This document shows positions 51,790 through 59,462 of a stretch of 64,000 nucleotides of DNA, piece by piece (position 1 is the first letter of the stretch; each line of letters starts with the position of its first letter). The DNA comes from Flavobacterium supellecticarium (GTDB taxonomy: Bacteria; Bacteroidota; Bacteroidia; Flavobacteriales; Flavobacteriaceae), in NCBI RefSeq assembly GCF_004801375.1, contig NZ_SSNZ01000002.1:496001-560000 (forward strand). Direction: 5' to 3'. Below the pieces are notes generated by a model. The model saw only the letters and a list, made by a program, of their open reading frames with translations, was not told where the DNA came from and made no database searches. The translations under genes were made by a program, and so were the position numbers.

Positions 51790-53550
51790 ATGGAAGTATC
51801 GCCAACTAAGACCAACTATCCGGCGCTGTATACCCTGATTAACGTGTTTTTTTTCTGGGGTTTTATCGCTGCGGGAAACAGTATTTTTATCCCCTTTTGT
51901 AAACATTATTTTTCACTCGACCAATTCCAGTCCCAGCTGATCGATTTTGCCTTTTATACGGCCTATTATACGGGAGCCTTGTTGCTGTTTATCTTCGGAA
52001 CCTTTAAAGGGAGGGATGTCGTAGGGAACTGGGGATATAAAAAGAGTATTGTCTACGGACTTCTGTTTTCGGCCTTGGGAGCGGGAGCGATGATTCTGGC
52101 GGTTGAAAGCAATATATACATAGGAATGTTGATCGGTCTTTTTATCGTAGCACTTGGTTTTTCGCTGCAACAAACAGCAGCCAATCCGTTTGCGATTTCA
52201 CTGGGCGACCCCAAAACAGGAGCCAGCCGGGTGAATCTGGGAGGCGGTATCAATTCGTTCGGAACCACTATCGGACCGATCATTGTAGGACTTGCCTTAT
52301 TTGGAACGACCGCATCGGTAACAGACGAACAGATCAAACATCTCGAACTGGACAAAGTTATAGTGTTGTACATCTGTGTGGGCTTGTTGTTTCTGGGTGC
52401 GGCTGCCATGTTCTATTTCTCGAAAAAAGTACCGGCCGGAATCTCAGACGAACCTATGGAAAAAGCAGGTAAAGCAATGCGTTTCCTGATTGTAATGACG
52501 GTATTGCTGGTATTTATTTTTGTACCGGTTTTTAATAGTTATAAAAGCGAAGAAGCACTAAAAATAGAAGTGCTTAAAAAAGAAATTAAAGCAATAAAAG
52601 CCACTGTTTCGGAGGATGATGATCATGTAGAGGCCGATCGTGTTATAAAAAAGATAGAGGCGGAGATAACTGTACTTAAAGGGCCGCTTGAAAAAAAGAG
52701 AATGTTCTGGTTGTCCGGAGCCTTGTTGGTAATTATTGGAGGCTTGTTGTTTGTTAAGCAAAGTGCCGTGAAAAAAAGTGAAGGCTGGGGCGCGATGCAA
52801 TATCCGCAATTGGTTTTGGGAATGTTGGCCATCTTTACCTATGTAGGTGTGGAGGTAGCCATCGGAAGTAACCTTGGCGAGCTACTCGGGCTTAAGGAAT
52901 TCGGAGGCTATAAATCGTCCGAAATTGCACCTTATGTCTCCATGTACTGGGGAAGTTTAATGATTGGACGTTGGGCCGGAGCGATCAGCGTGTTTAATTT
53001 AAGTCAGACAAAAAAACTAATTGCGTTAATCGCGGTACCATTACTTGCATTTGTAATTGTTTTGCGACTCAATATTCTGGTAGGTCAGGATGTGGAACCG
53101 CTGTATTATTATGTGATTTGCGTAGTGGCACAGATCGGTGCTTTTTTCCTGAGTAAAGACAAGCCGGCAAGAACCCTGATGGTTTTTGGATGCATGGGAC
53201 TTATCGCTATGATAACCGGATTGATGACAGAGGGTATTGTTGCAATTTATGCCTTCCTGGCGGGTGGTTTGGCCTGTAGTATTATGTGGCCGGCTATTTT
53301 TAGCCTTTCCATTATGGGATTGGGAAAATACACGGCACAAGGATCGGCTTTTTTGGTGATGATGATTTTAGGAGGTGGTATTATTCCGCCTATTCAGGGT
53401 AAATTGGCCGACATTATCGGAATTCATAATTCGTATGTGATTCCGGTGATTTGTTTTGCCTATCTTACTTTCTTTGCGATCATCGTAAAATCGATACTGG
53501 CCAGACAAAATATAGATGTGGATGCGACAGAAGTAAAAGCCACACATTAA
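51790..53550 (+). CDS. FucP-like sugar MFS transporter with coiled-coil insert
   Basis: A 586-residue membrane carrier when started at [16 protein letters not shown]. It follows the FucP/glucose-galactose pattern: [19 protein letters not shown] in helix 1, the family's [11 protein letters not shown] and later [21 protein letters not shown]. Between helices 6 and 7 an insert at about residues 230-324 adds two hydrophobic segments around a charged coiled coil ([33 protein letters not shown]). The family is usually ~420-500 residues. The substrate (glucose, galactose, fucose or similar) is unknown. Confidence 0.88.
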   Translation: MEVSPTKTNYPALYTLINVFFFWGFIAAGNSIFIPFCKHYFSLDQFQSQLIDFAFYTAYYTGALLLFIFGTFKGRDVVGNWGYKKSIVYGLLFSALGAGAMILAVESNIYIGMLIGLFIVALGFSLQQTAANPFAISLGDPKTGASRVNLGGGINSFGTTIGPIIVGLALFGTTASVTDEQIKHLELDKVIVLYICVGLLFLGAAAMFYFSKKVPAGISDEPMEKAGKAMRFLIVMTVLLVFIFVPVFNSYKSEEALKIEVLKKEIKAIKATVSEDDDHVEADRVIKKIEAEITVLKGPLEKKRMFWLSGALLVIIGGLLFVKQSAVKKSEGWGAMQYPQLVLGMLAIFTYVGVEVAIGSNLGELLGLKEFGGYKSSEIAPYVSMYWGSLMIGRWAGAISVFNLSQTKKLIALIAVPLLAFVIVLRLNILVGQDVEPLYYYVICVVAQIGAFFLSKDKPARTLMVFGCMGLIAMITGLMTEGIVAIYAFLAGGLACSIMWPAIFSLSIMGLGKYTAQGSAFLVMMILGGGIIPPIQGKLADIIGIHNSYVIPVICFAYLTFFAIIVKSILARQNIDVDATEVKATH

Positions 53551-53575
53551 TAGATTAAGAAAAAGCTAAATTCAG

Positions 53576-53618
53576 ATTCGGAGCAGGGGAAATCGTTACC
53601 TTTGCTCCGAATTTTATT
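53576..53618 (+). terminator. Hairpin after the MFS gene, overlapping the next promoter
   Basis: ATTCGGAGCA and TGCTCCGAAT pair perfectly over ten bases around a 17-base loop, then TTTATTTT. The right arm lies on the -7 box of the following gene. Confidence 0.65.
53597..53604 (+). promoter_or_regulatory. Candidate -7 box for the EamA gene
   Basis: TACCTTTG matches TAnnTTTG, 19 bases before the start at 53624, inside the loop and right arm of the hairpin. Confidence 0.4.
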
Positions 53619-53623
53619 TTCTG

Positions 53624-54526
53624 ATGAAAGCAACAAAATACTACCTGGCTGCTTTTGTGGCCTTTTTGATCTGGGGATTTTTTAGCCTCGGATTAAAACC
53701 AATCCATGATTATCCCTCACTGGATATTTTGTTTTACCGCGTCTTTTTAGGGGTGGTATTAATGTCGTTGATCAATATAGTATTTCGCAGAAGTATCATT
53801 AAAAAAGACTGGACTAATTTTAAAAATATGCTACCCAATCATAAACGACAGATCCTGTTTCTGACGTTAGGAGGTTCCGTTTTGTTAATGGCAAACTGGT
53901 TCTTTTTTATCTTTGTGATGAACCATGTGAGTGTAAAAGCGGCTTCGTTCGCTTATCTGGTATGTCCGATTCTGACAACTGTTTTCGCTTATTTTATACT
54001 TCGCGAAAAGCTGAGTAACGCGCAATGGACAGCCGTAGGAATTAGTGTTTTTAGTTGTGTATTGTTATCGTACAATCACTTTATGGATATTTTTTACAGC
54101 CTGATTGTAGCCGCGACCTATGCATTGTATCTCGTGAGCCAACGCAAAAATAGCGAAATGGATAAATTCCTGTTGTTAAACATACAACTGTTGGTGGCCG
54201 GAATCTGTATGCTACCATTTTATCCGGTGTATAGTGGCGCTTTACCAACAGAAGGTTTGTTTTATGGTTATTTATTGATCATTGTTGTGGTGTTTACGAT
54301 AATACCATTGTTTTTAAATTTGTATGCGTTAAAAGGAGTTAGCTCGGCAACGGTGGGAATCATGATCTATATCAATCCGATCATCAATTTCCTGTTGGCG
54401 GTTTTCTATTTTAAAGAACCGGTAAGTGTACAACAATTGTCGGCCTATTCATTGATTTTGGTTTCGATTGTGGTTTTTAATGAAAAGTTACTCTTCAGAC
54501 GGCATAAAAAACAGTTAGAAGTATAA
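53624..54526 (+). CDS. EamA/RarD-like transporter
   Basis: A 300-residue carrier with ten hydrophobic helices in two EamA-type halves. WGFFSLGLKPIHDYPSLDIL and FYRVFLGVV at the start and WFFFIFVMNHVSVKAASFAY resemble RarD-type members of the drug/metabolite superfamily. Substrate unknown. It precedes the cysteine desulfurase gene by two bases, so the two probably share a transcript. Confidence 0.9.
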   Translation: MKATKYYLAAFVAFLIWGFFSLGLKPIHDYPSLDILFYRVFLGVVLMSLINIVFRRSIIKKDWTNFKNMLPNHKRQILFLTLGGSVLLMANWFFFIFVMNHVSVKAASFAYLVCPILTTVFAYFILREKLSNAQWTAVGISVFSCVLLSYNHFMDIFYSLIVAATYALYLVSQRKNSEMDKFLLLNIQLLVAGICMLPFYPVYSGALPTEGLFYGYLLIIVVVFTIIPLFLNLYALKGVSSATVGIMIYINPIINFLLAVFYFKEPVSVQQLSAYSLILVSIVVFNEKLLFRRHKKQLEV

Positions 54527-54528
54527 TT

Positions 54529-55653
54529 ATGAAAAAAGTATATCTGGATAATGCATCCACCACGGCGATCCGGCCGGAAGTGGTTCAGGAAATGGTAAGC
54601 GTTTTAACGGAAGACTACGGAAATCCGTCATCGACACATAGTTTTGGTCGTAGTGCCAAAGTGTTGCTGGAAACGGCTCGGAAGTCGATTGCCAAACAGC
54701 TAAACGCCAATGCGCAGGAAATTATTTTTATGTCTTGTGGTACGGAAGCCGATAACTGGGTTTTGCGTTCGGCGGTTAAAGATTTAGGAGTGCACCGTAT
54801 TATTACTTCCAAAGTGGAGCATCATGCCGTATTGCATACGGTGGAAGTGTTGCAACACGAATATGCCATTTCGGTCGATTATGTAAACGTATTACCAAAT
54901 GGTGGAATCGATTTCGCACATCTGAGCGAATTACTCGGACAGGAACAAAAAACACTGGTGAGTTTGATGCATGTCAATAACGAAACCGGAACAATTCTGG
55001 ATTTGGAAAGAACCGGGCGTATCTGCAAACAACACGGGGCTTATTTTCATTCGGATACGGTACAGTCGATTGGTAAAACCGAAATGGACTTGCAGGAGTT
55101 GCCGGTCGATTTTGTAGCGGCAAGTGCGCATAAATTCCACGGGCCAAAAGGAGTGGGATTCGCATTTGTCCGAAAAAATACCGGAATCCAGCCGTTGTTA
55201 TATGGCGGCGAACAGGAAAAAGGATTGCGCGCCGGAACCGAAGCGGTACATCAGATCGTAGGGATGGCAAAAGCATTAGAATTGTCGTATGCCAATTTGG
55301 AAACCGAACGCAATCAGATCACCGAACTTAAACAATATCTGATAAATGCGTTGCAGACTGCTTTTCCGGGTACGCAGATCAACGGTGGTGAAAATGGATT
55401 TTATAATATTGCGAATGTATTGTTGCCGTTTTCTAATGATAAAACCGCGATGATATTGTTTAATCTCGATATGAAAGGGATTGCTGTTTCGCGCGGAAGT
55501 GCTTGTCAGTCGGGAAGTATCAAGCCGTCGCATGTATTGGCAGAAATACTTTCGGACGACGATTTGAAAAAACCAAGTCTGCGGATTTCATTAAGTCATT
55601 TCAATACAAAAGAAGATATCGATTTGTTGGTGGAAGCGTTGAAAACGGTGTAA
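54529..55653 (+). CDS. Cysteine desulfurase (NifS/IscS class)
   Basis: A 374-residue PLP enzyme that removes sulfur from cysteine for Fe-S clusters or tRNA thiolation. It begins YLDNASTTAIRPEV; the PLP Lys is K202 in AASAHKFHGPKG, HSDTVQSIGK precedes it, and the persulfide-forming Cys is C326 in SRGSACQSGSIKPSHV. The short SACQSGS loop suggests the NifS/IscS-like class I enzymes over SufS. Whether it serves tRNA or Fe-S assembly is open. Cotranscribed with the EamA gene. Confidence 0.94.
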   Translation: MKKVYLDNASTTAIRPEVVQEMVSVLTEDYGNPSSTHSFGRSAKVLLETARKSIAKQLNANAQEIIFMSCGTEADNWVLRSAVKDLGVHRIITSKVEHHAVLHTVEVLQHEYAISVDYVNVLPNGGIDFAHLSELLGQEQKTLVSLMHVNNETGTILDLERTGRICKQHGAYFHSDTVQSIGKTEMDLQELPVDFVAASAHKFHGPKGVGFAFVRKNTGIQPLLYGGEQEKGLRAGTEAVHQIVGMAKALELSYANLETERNQITELKQYLINALQTAFPGTQINGGENGFYNIANVLLPFSNDKTAMILFNLDMKGIAVSRGSACQSGSIKPSHVLAEILSDDDLKKPSLRISLSHFNTKEDIDLLVEALKTV

Positions 55654-55683
55654 ACTTTTTCTTTCGGATTTCTGATTTAGTCT

Positions 55684-55691
55684 TATTTTTG
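55684..55691 (+). promoter_or_regulatory. Candidate -7 box for the outer-membrane protein gene
   Basis: TATTTTTG matches TAnnTTTG, 19 bases before the start at 55711; no clear -33 TTG. Confidence 0.42.
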
Positions 55692-55710
55692 CGGCCTGAT
55701 AAAAAAAAAT

Positions 55711-56334
55711 ATGAAAAAAGTAATTATGGCTGTTGCGGCCGTTTTTGGATTTGTAATACAGTCTGGTGCGCAGCAAAAAGGAGATGTAGAACTCGGAGCG
55801 AATCTGGGTTTTAATTATGCAACGGTGCAAAAAGGAAGTGAAGATACAAAAGAGCACTATGGTATGAATGCGGGAGTGTCGATCGATTATTACTTTTCAG
55901 ATCAATGGAGTATCAAAACAAAACTGACCTATGATCAAAAAGGATGGAATCGGGGATCAATCTATTTAATAGATACACCCTATATTACTTATGGAACCAA
56001 TTACGATTTGGATTATCTGACAGTTCCGGTAACCGCAAGCTGGCATTTTGGAAAAAAGCGCAACTGGTACCTGGATCTTGGTCCTTATGTGGGCTTTTTA
56101 TTAAGTGCGAAAGATTCGCGGTTTAAACGGGATGTAAAAGAGTATTTTAATCAAACCGATTGGGGATTGGCTTTGGGAGTTGGACTTAAAATCCCGGTTA
56201 CAGACAAACTTAAATTATTTGTAGAATGCGATAGTCAATCCGGTTTTTCTGATCTGGCTCAAAAAAAAGAGGATAAGTCGTACCGAAATTCCAGAGTTGC
56301 CTTGAATGTAGGAATGAATTTTACAATAAAATAA
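55711..56334 (+). CDS. Porin-like outer-membrane beta-barrel protein
   Basis: A 207-residue protein. MKKVIMAVAAVFGFVIQSGAQQ is a signal peptide cut near GAQ. The mature part alternates as in eight-stranded barrels (DVELGANLGFNYATVQ, SIKTKLTYDQKGW, LTVPVTASWHFGKKRNWYLD, RVALNVGMNFTIK) and fits the PorT-like/outer-membrane beta-barrel family of Bacteroidota. Role unknown. It has its own -7 box and a terminator. Confidence 0.88.
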   Translation: MKKVIMAVAAVFGFVIQSGAQQKGDVELGANLGFNYATVQKGSEDTKEHYGMNAGVSIDYYFSDQWSIKTKLTYDQKGWNRGSIYLIDTPYITYGTNYDLDYLTVPVTASWHFGKKRNWYLDLGPYVGFLLSAKDSRFKRDVKEYFNQTDWGLALGVGLKIPVTDKLKLFVECDSQSGFSDLAQKKEDKSYRNSRVALNVGMNFTIK

Positions 56335-56376
56335 AACGAAATAGGATACCGGATATGTTTTTACCCGGAATCTGTT

Positions 56377-56412
56377 AAAAGGGATACTTGTTTTTTCAGG
56401 TATCCCTTTTTT
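56377..56412. terminator. Terminator between convergent genes
   Basis: AAAAGGGATAC and GTATCCCTTTT pair over eleven bases around a 12-base loop, with T and A runs for both directions. Confidence 0.88.
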
Positions 56413-56414
56413 GT

Positions 56415-56861
56415 TTATTTTTTATAGATATCCGGCCGGTGAATCTCCATCCATTTCTCCGGACTGGCAATAGGTTTCCAACCGTATTTTTGGTACAATT
56501 CGTGCGCATCAGCGGTTAGTAATATCCAACGTCGCAAATCCTGTAATTCCGGATGTGACATAATGGTCTCCAGTAACCATTTTGATAATCCTTGACCGCG
56601 ATAGGCTTCCAGTACAAAAACATCACCCAGATAAGCCATGGTCGAAAAGTCGGAGACAACTTTGGCATAACCCACTTGTTTGTTTTCGTGAAAAATACCA
56701 AAACAAAGTGCGTTTTCAATCGATTTCTGAATACGGGCTACCGGAATATCTTTACTCCAGTACGATTCCTGCGACAGATAGTGATGAATAACGTTGATGT
56801 CCAGTTTGGATTTGTCGGTAGAAATGGTAAAGGCACCTTTGGTTTGCGTGATAATTCTCAT
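56415..56861 (-). CDS. GNAT family N-acetyltransferase
   Basis: A 148-residue acyltransferase. The acetyl-CoA site is visible as YLGDVFVLEAYRGQGLSKWLL (RGQGLS is the Q/RxxGxG/A motif), followed by LTADAHELYQKYGWKPI. The IHHYLSQESYWSKDIPVARI start is common to a small GNAT subfamily in this group. Substrate unknown. The gene converges with the outer-membrane protein gene and is single. Confidence 0.93.
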   Translation of the reverse strand: MRIITQTKGAFTISTDKSKLDINVIHHYLSQESYWSKDIPVARIQKSIENALCFGIFHENKQVGYAKVVSDFSTMAYLGDVFVLEAYRGQGLSKWLLETIMSHPELQDLRRWILLTADAHELYQKYGWKPIASPEKWMEIHRPDIYKK

Positions 56862-57099
56862 TTTTATAAGGTTTGGTTATAAAGAATCCATCTGAATGAT
56901 TGGTTCGTCAAAACAAAGCATGGATTAATGGATATAAAGTTAGGTATTTGTAGTAAAATCGAAAGCAAATGATCCAATGATTTTAACCGGAGAAACTACT
57001 GCAAAACGGAAAGTCTCCGGCGATAATAAAGGTTTAAAGTAGGTTTAAATTTTCAGGTTTTCAAAGGAATGCCTATTTTAGCATCTCAATAGAAAACAG

Positions 57100-57957
57100 A
57101 TGATTTCAGAAGCACAATTTCAGCACGAACTAGATTTGATCATTACGAATGCCATCCGCGAAGATGTAGGAGATGGTGATCATAGTTCGTTAGCCTGTAT
57201 ACCGGAATCGGCTACCGGAAAAGCAAAATTATTGGTGAAAGACGACGGTATTTTAGCTGGAGTGGAATTTGCCCGTATGGTGTTTCAATATGTCGACCCG
57301 GGCTTGCAGATGGAAGTGTTTATTGCTGATGGGACTCCTGTAAAATATGGCGATGTGGCGTTTCATGTTTCCGGAAGTTCCCAATCGATACTAAAAGCGG
57401 AACGATTAGTACTAAATGCGATGCAGCGTATGAGTGCAATCGCAACCAAAACCAAAGTATTTGTTACACTTTTGGAAGGTACCGGAACGAAAATACTGGA
57501 TACGCGTAAAACCACACCGGGAATACGCGCAATTGAAAAATGGGCGGTAAAAATAGCCGGCGGCGAAAATCATCGTTTTGCATTATACGATATGATTATG
57601 CTAAAAGACAATCATATTGATTTTGCGGGAGGAATTACTAAAGCCATTCAGAAAACAAATGCCTATCTGCTGGAAAAGAATCTCGATCTTAAAATTATCG
57701 TTGAAGCCAGAAATCTGGGCGAAGTACGTGAGATCTTGGAAAATGAAGGTGTTTATCGTATACTGTTGGATAATTTCAATTATGAGGATACCCGTAAGGC
57801 TGTTGAAATGATCAATGGTAAATGCCTGACGGAGTCGTCCGGCGGAATCAACGAAGAAACCGTACGTCATTATGCCGAGTGTGGTGTAAATTATGTTTCT
57901 TCCGGAGCGCTAACGCATTCTATTTATAATATGGACTTAAGTCTGAAAGCGATTTAA
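57100..57957 (+). CDS. nadC: Nicotinate-nucleotide pyrophosphorylase (quinolinate phosphoribosyltransferase)
   Basis: Converts quinolinate and PRPP to nicotinate mononucleotide in NAD synthesis. The 285-residue protein has REDVGDGDHSSLACIP, RLVLNAMQRMSAIATKT, ILDTRKTTPGIRAIEKWAV, KDNHIDFAGGI and LTESSGGINEE, all hallmarks of NadC. It is followed 42 bases later by the YihY-family gene in the same direction. A region of ~240 bases before it has only a weak TATTTTAG resembling a -7 box. Confidence 0.97.
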   Translation: MISEAQFQHELDLIITNAIREDVGDGDHSSLACIPESATGKAKLLVKDDGILAGVEFARMVFQYVDPGLQMEVFIADGTPVKYGDVAFHVSGSSQSILKAERLVLNAMQRMSAIATKTKVFVTLLEGTGTKILDTRKTTPGIRAIEKWAVKIAGGENHRFALYDMIMLKDNHIDFAGGITKAIQKTNAYLLEKNLDLKIIVEARNLGEVREILENEGVYRILLDNFNYEDTRKAVEMINGKCLTESSGGINEETVRHYAECGVNYVSSGALTHSIYNMDLSLKAI

Positions 57958-57999
57958 TTTGTATATTACATCAAAATATAAAACGAAACGATAACGGTA

Positions 58000-58923
58000 G
58001 TGTCAAAAGAAATCGAAGAACAAATTGAAAAAATACCGGTACTGAACAAGCTGATGGCTTTTATTAAAACGATAAAAGTTCCCGGGCTTGAAGGACTGTC
58101 TTTATATGACTTGTTGGAATTATACGGAATCGGTATCGCCAAAGGTGCCTTTTCGTATCGGGCGGGTGCTATTGCCTTTAGTTTCTTTATGGCACTTTTT
58201 CCGTTCGCTCTTTTTATACTGAACTTGATACCTTATATCCCGTTAGAAGGATTTCAGGAAGATTTCTTAAAATTCGTAGCCGATAGCGTACCGCCAAATA
58301 CCTATGGGGCTATAGAAGCCATTCTGATGGATATTATGAATAATAGTTATAAAAGTCTCCTTTCATCGGGATTCTTTTTGTCGATATTTTTAATGTCCAA
58401 CGGATTAAATGCGGTTTTGGGCGGATTCGAATCGTCCTATCATATTACGATTACCAGAGGTTATTTTAGGCAATATGCGGTAGCCATCGGGTTGTCGATT
58501 ATTTTTTCCTTTTTCCTGATCGTAACGGTAGCGGCCATAGTCGTGTCGGAGGTCGTTATTCAGATGTTATCCAATCGACTATTGTTGGACGATGTGTTGT
58601 TTATCCAGTTGGCGCGGTATGCTTTTATCCTGATCATGTTGTTTGTATCGGCTTCATTTCTGTTTAAATTCGGAACAAGAGAAACCAAACAGATTCCGTT
58701 TTTTAATGCCGGAGCGATCTTTACTACGGTTTTAGTGGTAATCTCTTCGTATGTATTTGGAATTTATGTGGTGCGGTTTGCGCGGTATAACGAACTGTAT
58801 GGATCGATTGGTACACTTCTTGTATTGATGTTTTATATATGGATAAATTGTATGATCTTGTTGCTTGGGTTTGAATTAAATGCGACTATTAACAAATTAA
58901 AAAGAAAAAATTTATATATTTAA
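58000..58923 (+). CDS. YihY/BrkB family membrane protein
   Basis: A 307-residue protein with about six hydrophobic helices. FSYRAGAIAFSFFMALFPF and the later LYGSIGTLLVLMFYIWINCM are typical of the YihY family, once wrongly called ribonuclease BN. A proposed role is in envelope transport. It begins with GTG; the next ATG is some 34 codons on, within the conserved region, so GTG is preferred. Downstream of nadC. Confidence 0.88.
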   Translation: MSKEIEEQIEKIPVLNKLMAFIKTIKVPGLEGLSLYDLLELYGIGIAKGAFSYRAGAIAFSFFMALFPFALFILNLIPYIPLEGFQEDFLKFVADSVPPNTYGAIEAILMDIMNNSYKSLLSSGFFLSIFLMSNGLNAVLGGFESSYHITITRGYFRQYAVAIGLSIIFSFFLIVTVAAIVVSEVVIQMLSNRLLLDDVLFIQLARYAFILIMLFVSASFLFKFGTRETKQIPFFNAGAIFTTVLVVISSYVFGIYVVRFARYNELYGSIGTLLVLMFYIWINCMILLLGFELNATINKLKRKNLYI

Positions 58924-58944
58924 CAAAACGAAAAATCTATAATT

Positions 58945-59376
58945 ATGAGAAAACAACTTTTGACGGTATTCTTTGTAGCATTTGTAGGACTGTTCTCAGC
59001 GCAGGCACAAGGTGTGGTGGGCAAATGGAAAACAGTTGATGATGAAACGGGTGAAGCAAAATCAATAGTGGAAATCACGGAATCCGGAGGAAAAATCTAT
59101 GGTAAAGTGGTTGAGATTTTGAATCCGGCGAAGAAAAATGCGAAATGTAAAGATTGTAGCGGTGAAGATAAAGACAAACCAATCTTAGGATTGACGATTA
59201 TAAAAGGATTAAAAAAATCCGGCGATGAATATACCGATGGAAAAATCCTGGATCCGAATAAAGGAAAACTATATAAATGTACCGTAAAATTAGACGGTCA
59301 CGATAAACTAAATGTTAGAGGGTATGTAGGTATTTCGTTAATTGGAAGAACGCAAACCTGGTCAAGAGTAAAATAA
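58945..59376 (+). CDS. DUF2147 domain secreted protein
   Basis: A 143-residue protein with a signal peptide (MRKQLLTVFFVAFVGLFSAQ, cut near AQA) and the DUF2147 pattern VVGKWKTVDDETGEAKSIVE, YGKVVEILNP, CKDCSGEDKDKPI and GYVGISLIGRTQTW. The family has a lipocalin-like barrel and its role is unknown; a Cys pair lies in KCKDCSG. It follows the YihY gene by 21 bases and ends at a strong terminator. Confidence 0.92.
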   Translation: MRKQLLTVFFVAFVGLFSAQAQGVVGKWKTVDDETGEAKSIVEITESGGKIYGKVVEILNPAKKNAKCKDCSGEDKDKPILGLTIIKGLKKSGDEYTDGKILDPNKGKLYKCTVKLDGHDKLNVRGYVGISLIGRTQTWSRVK

Positions 59377-59398
59377 ATAGCTGTTAAATAGTATAAAA

Positions 59399-59425
59399 AA
59401 CACTTCTCCCGGGAAGTGTTTTTTT
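59399..59425 (+). terminator. Terminator after the DUF2147 gene
   Basis: AACACTTC-TCCCGG-GAAGTGTT with a T run. Confidence 0.9.
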
Positions 59426-59437
59426 ATGGTCAGCCGT

Positions 59438-59445
59438 TATCTTTG
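59438..59445 (+). promoter_or_regulatory. Candidate -7 box for priA
   Basis: TATCTTTG matches TAnnTTTG, 17 bases before the priA start. The region at the usual -33 distance is taken by the terminator T run and has no TTG. Confidence 0.45.
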
Positions 59446-59462
59446 TAATTTAAAACCAACCG

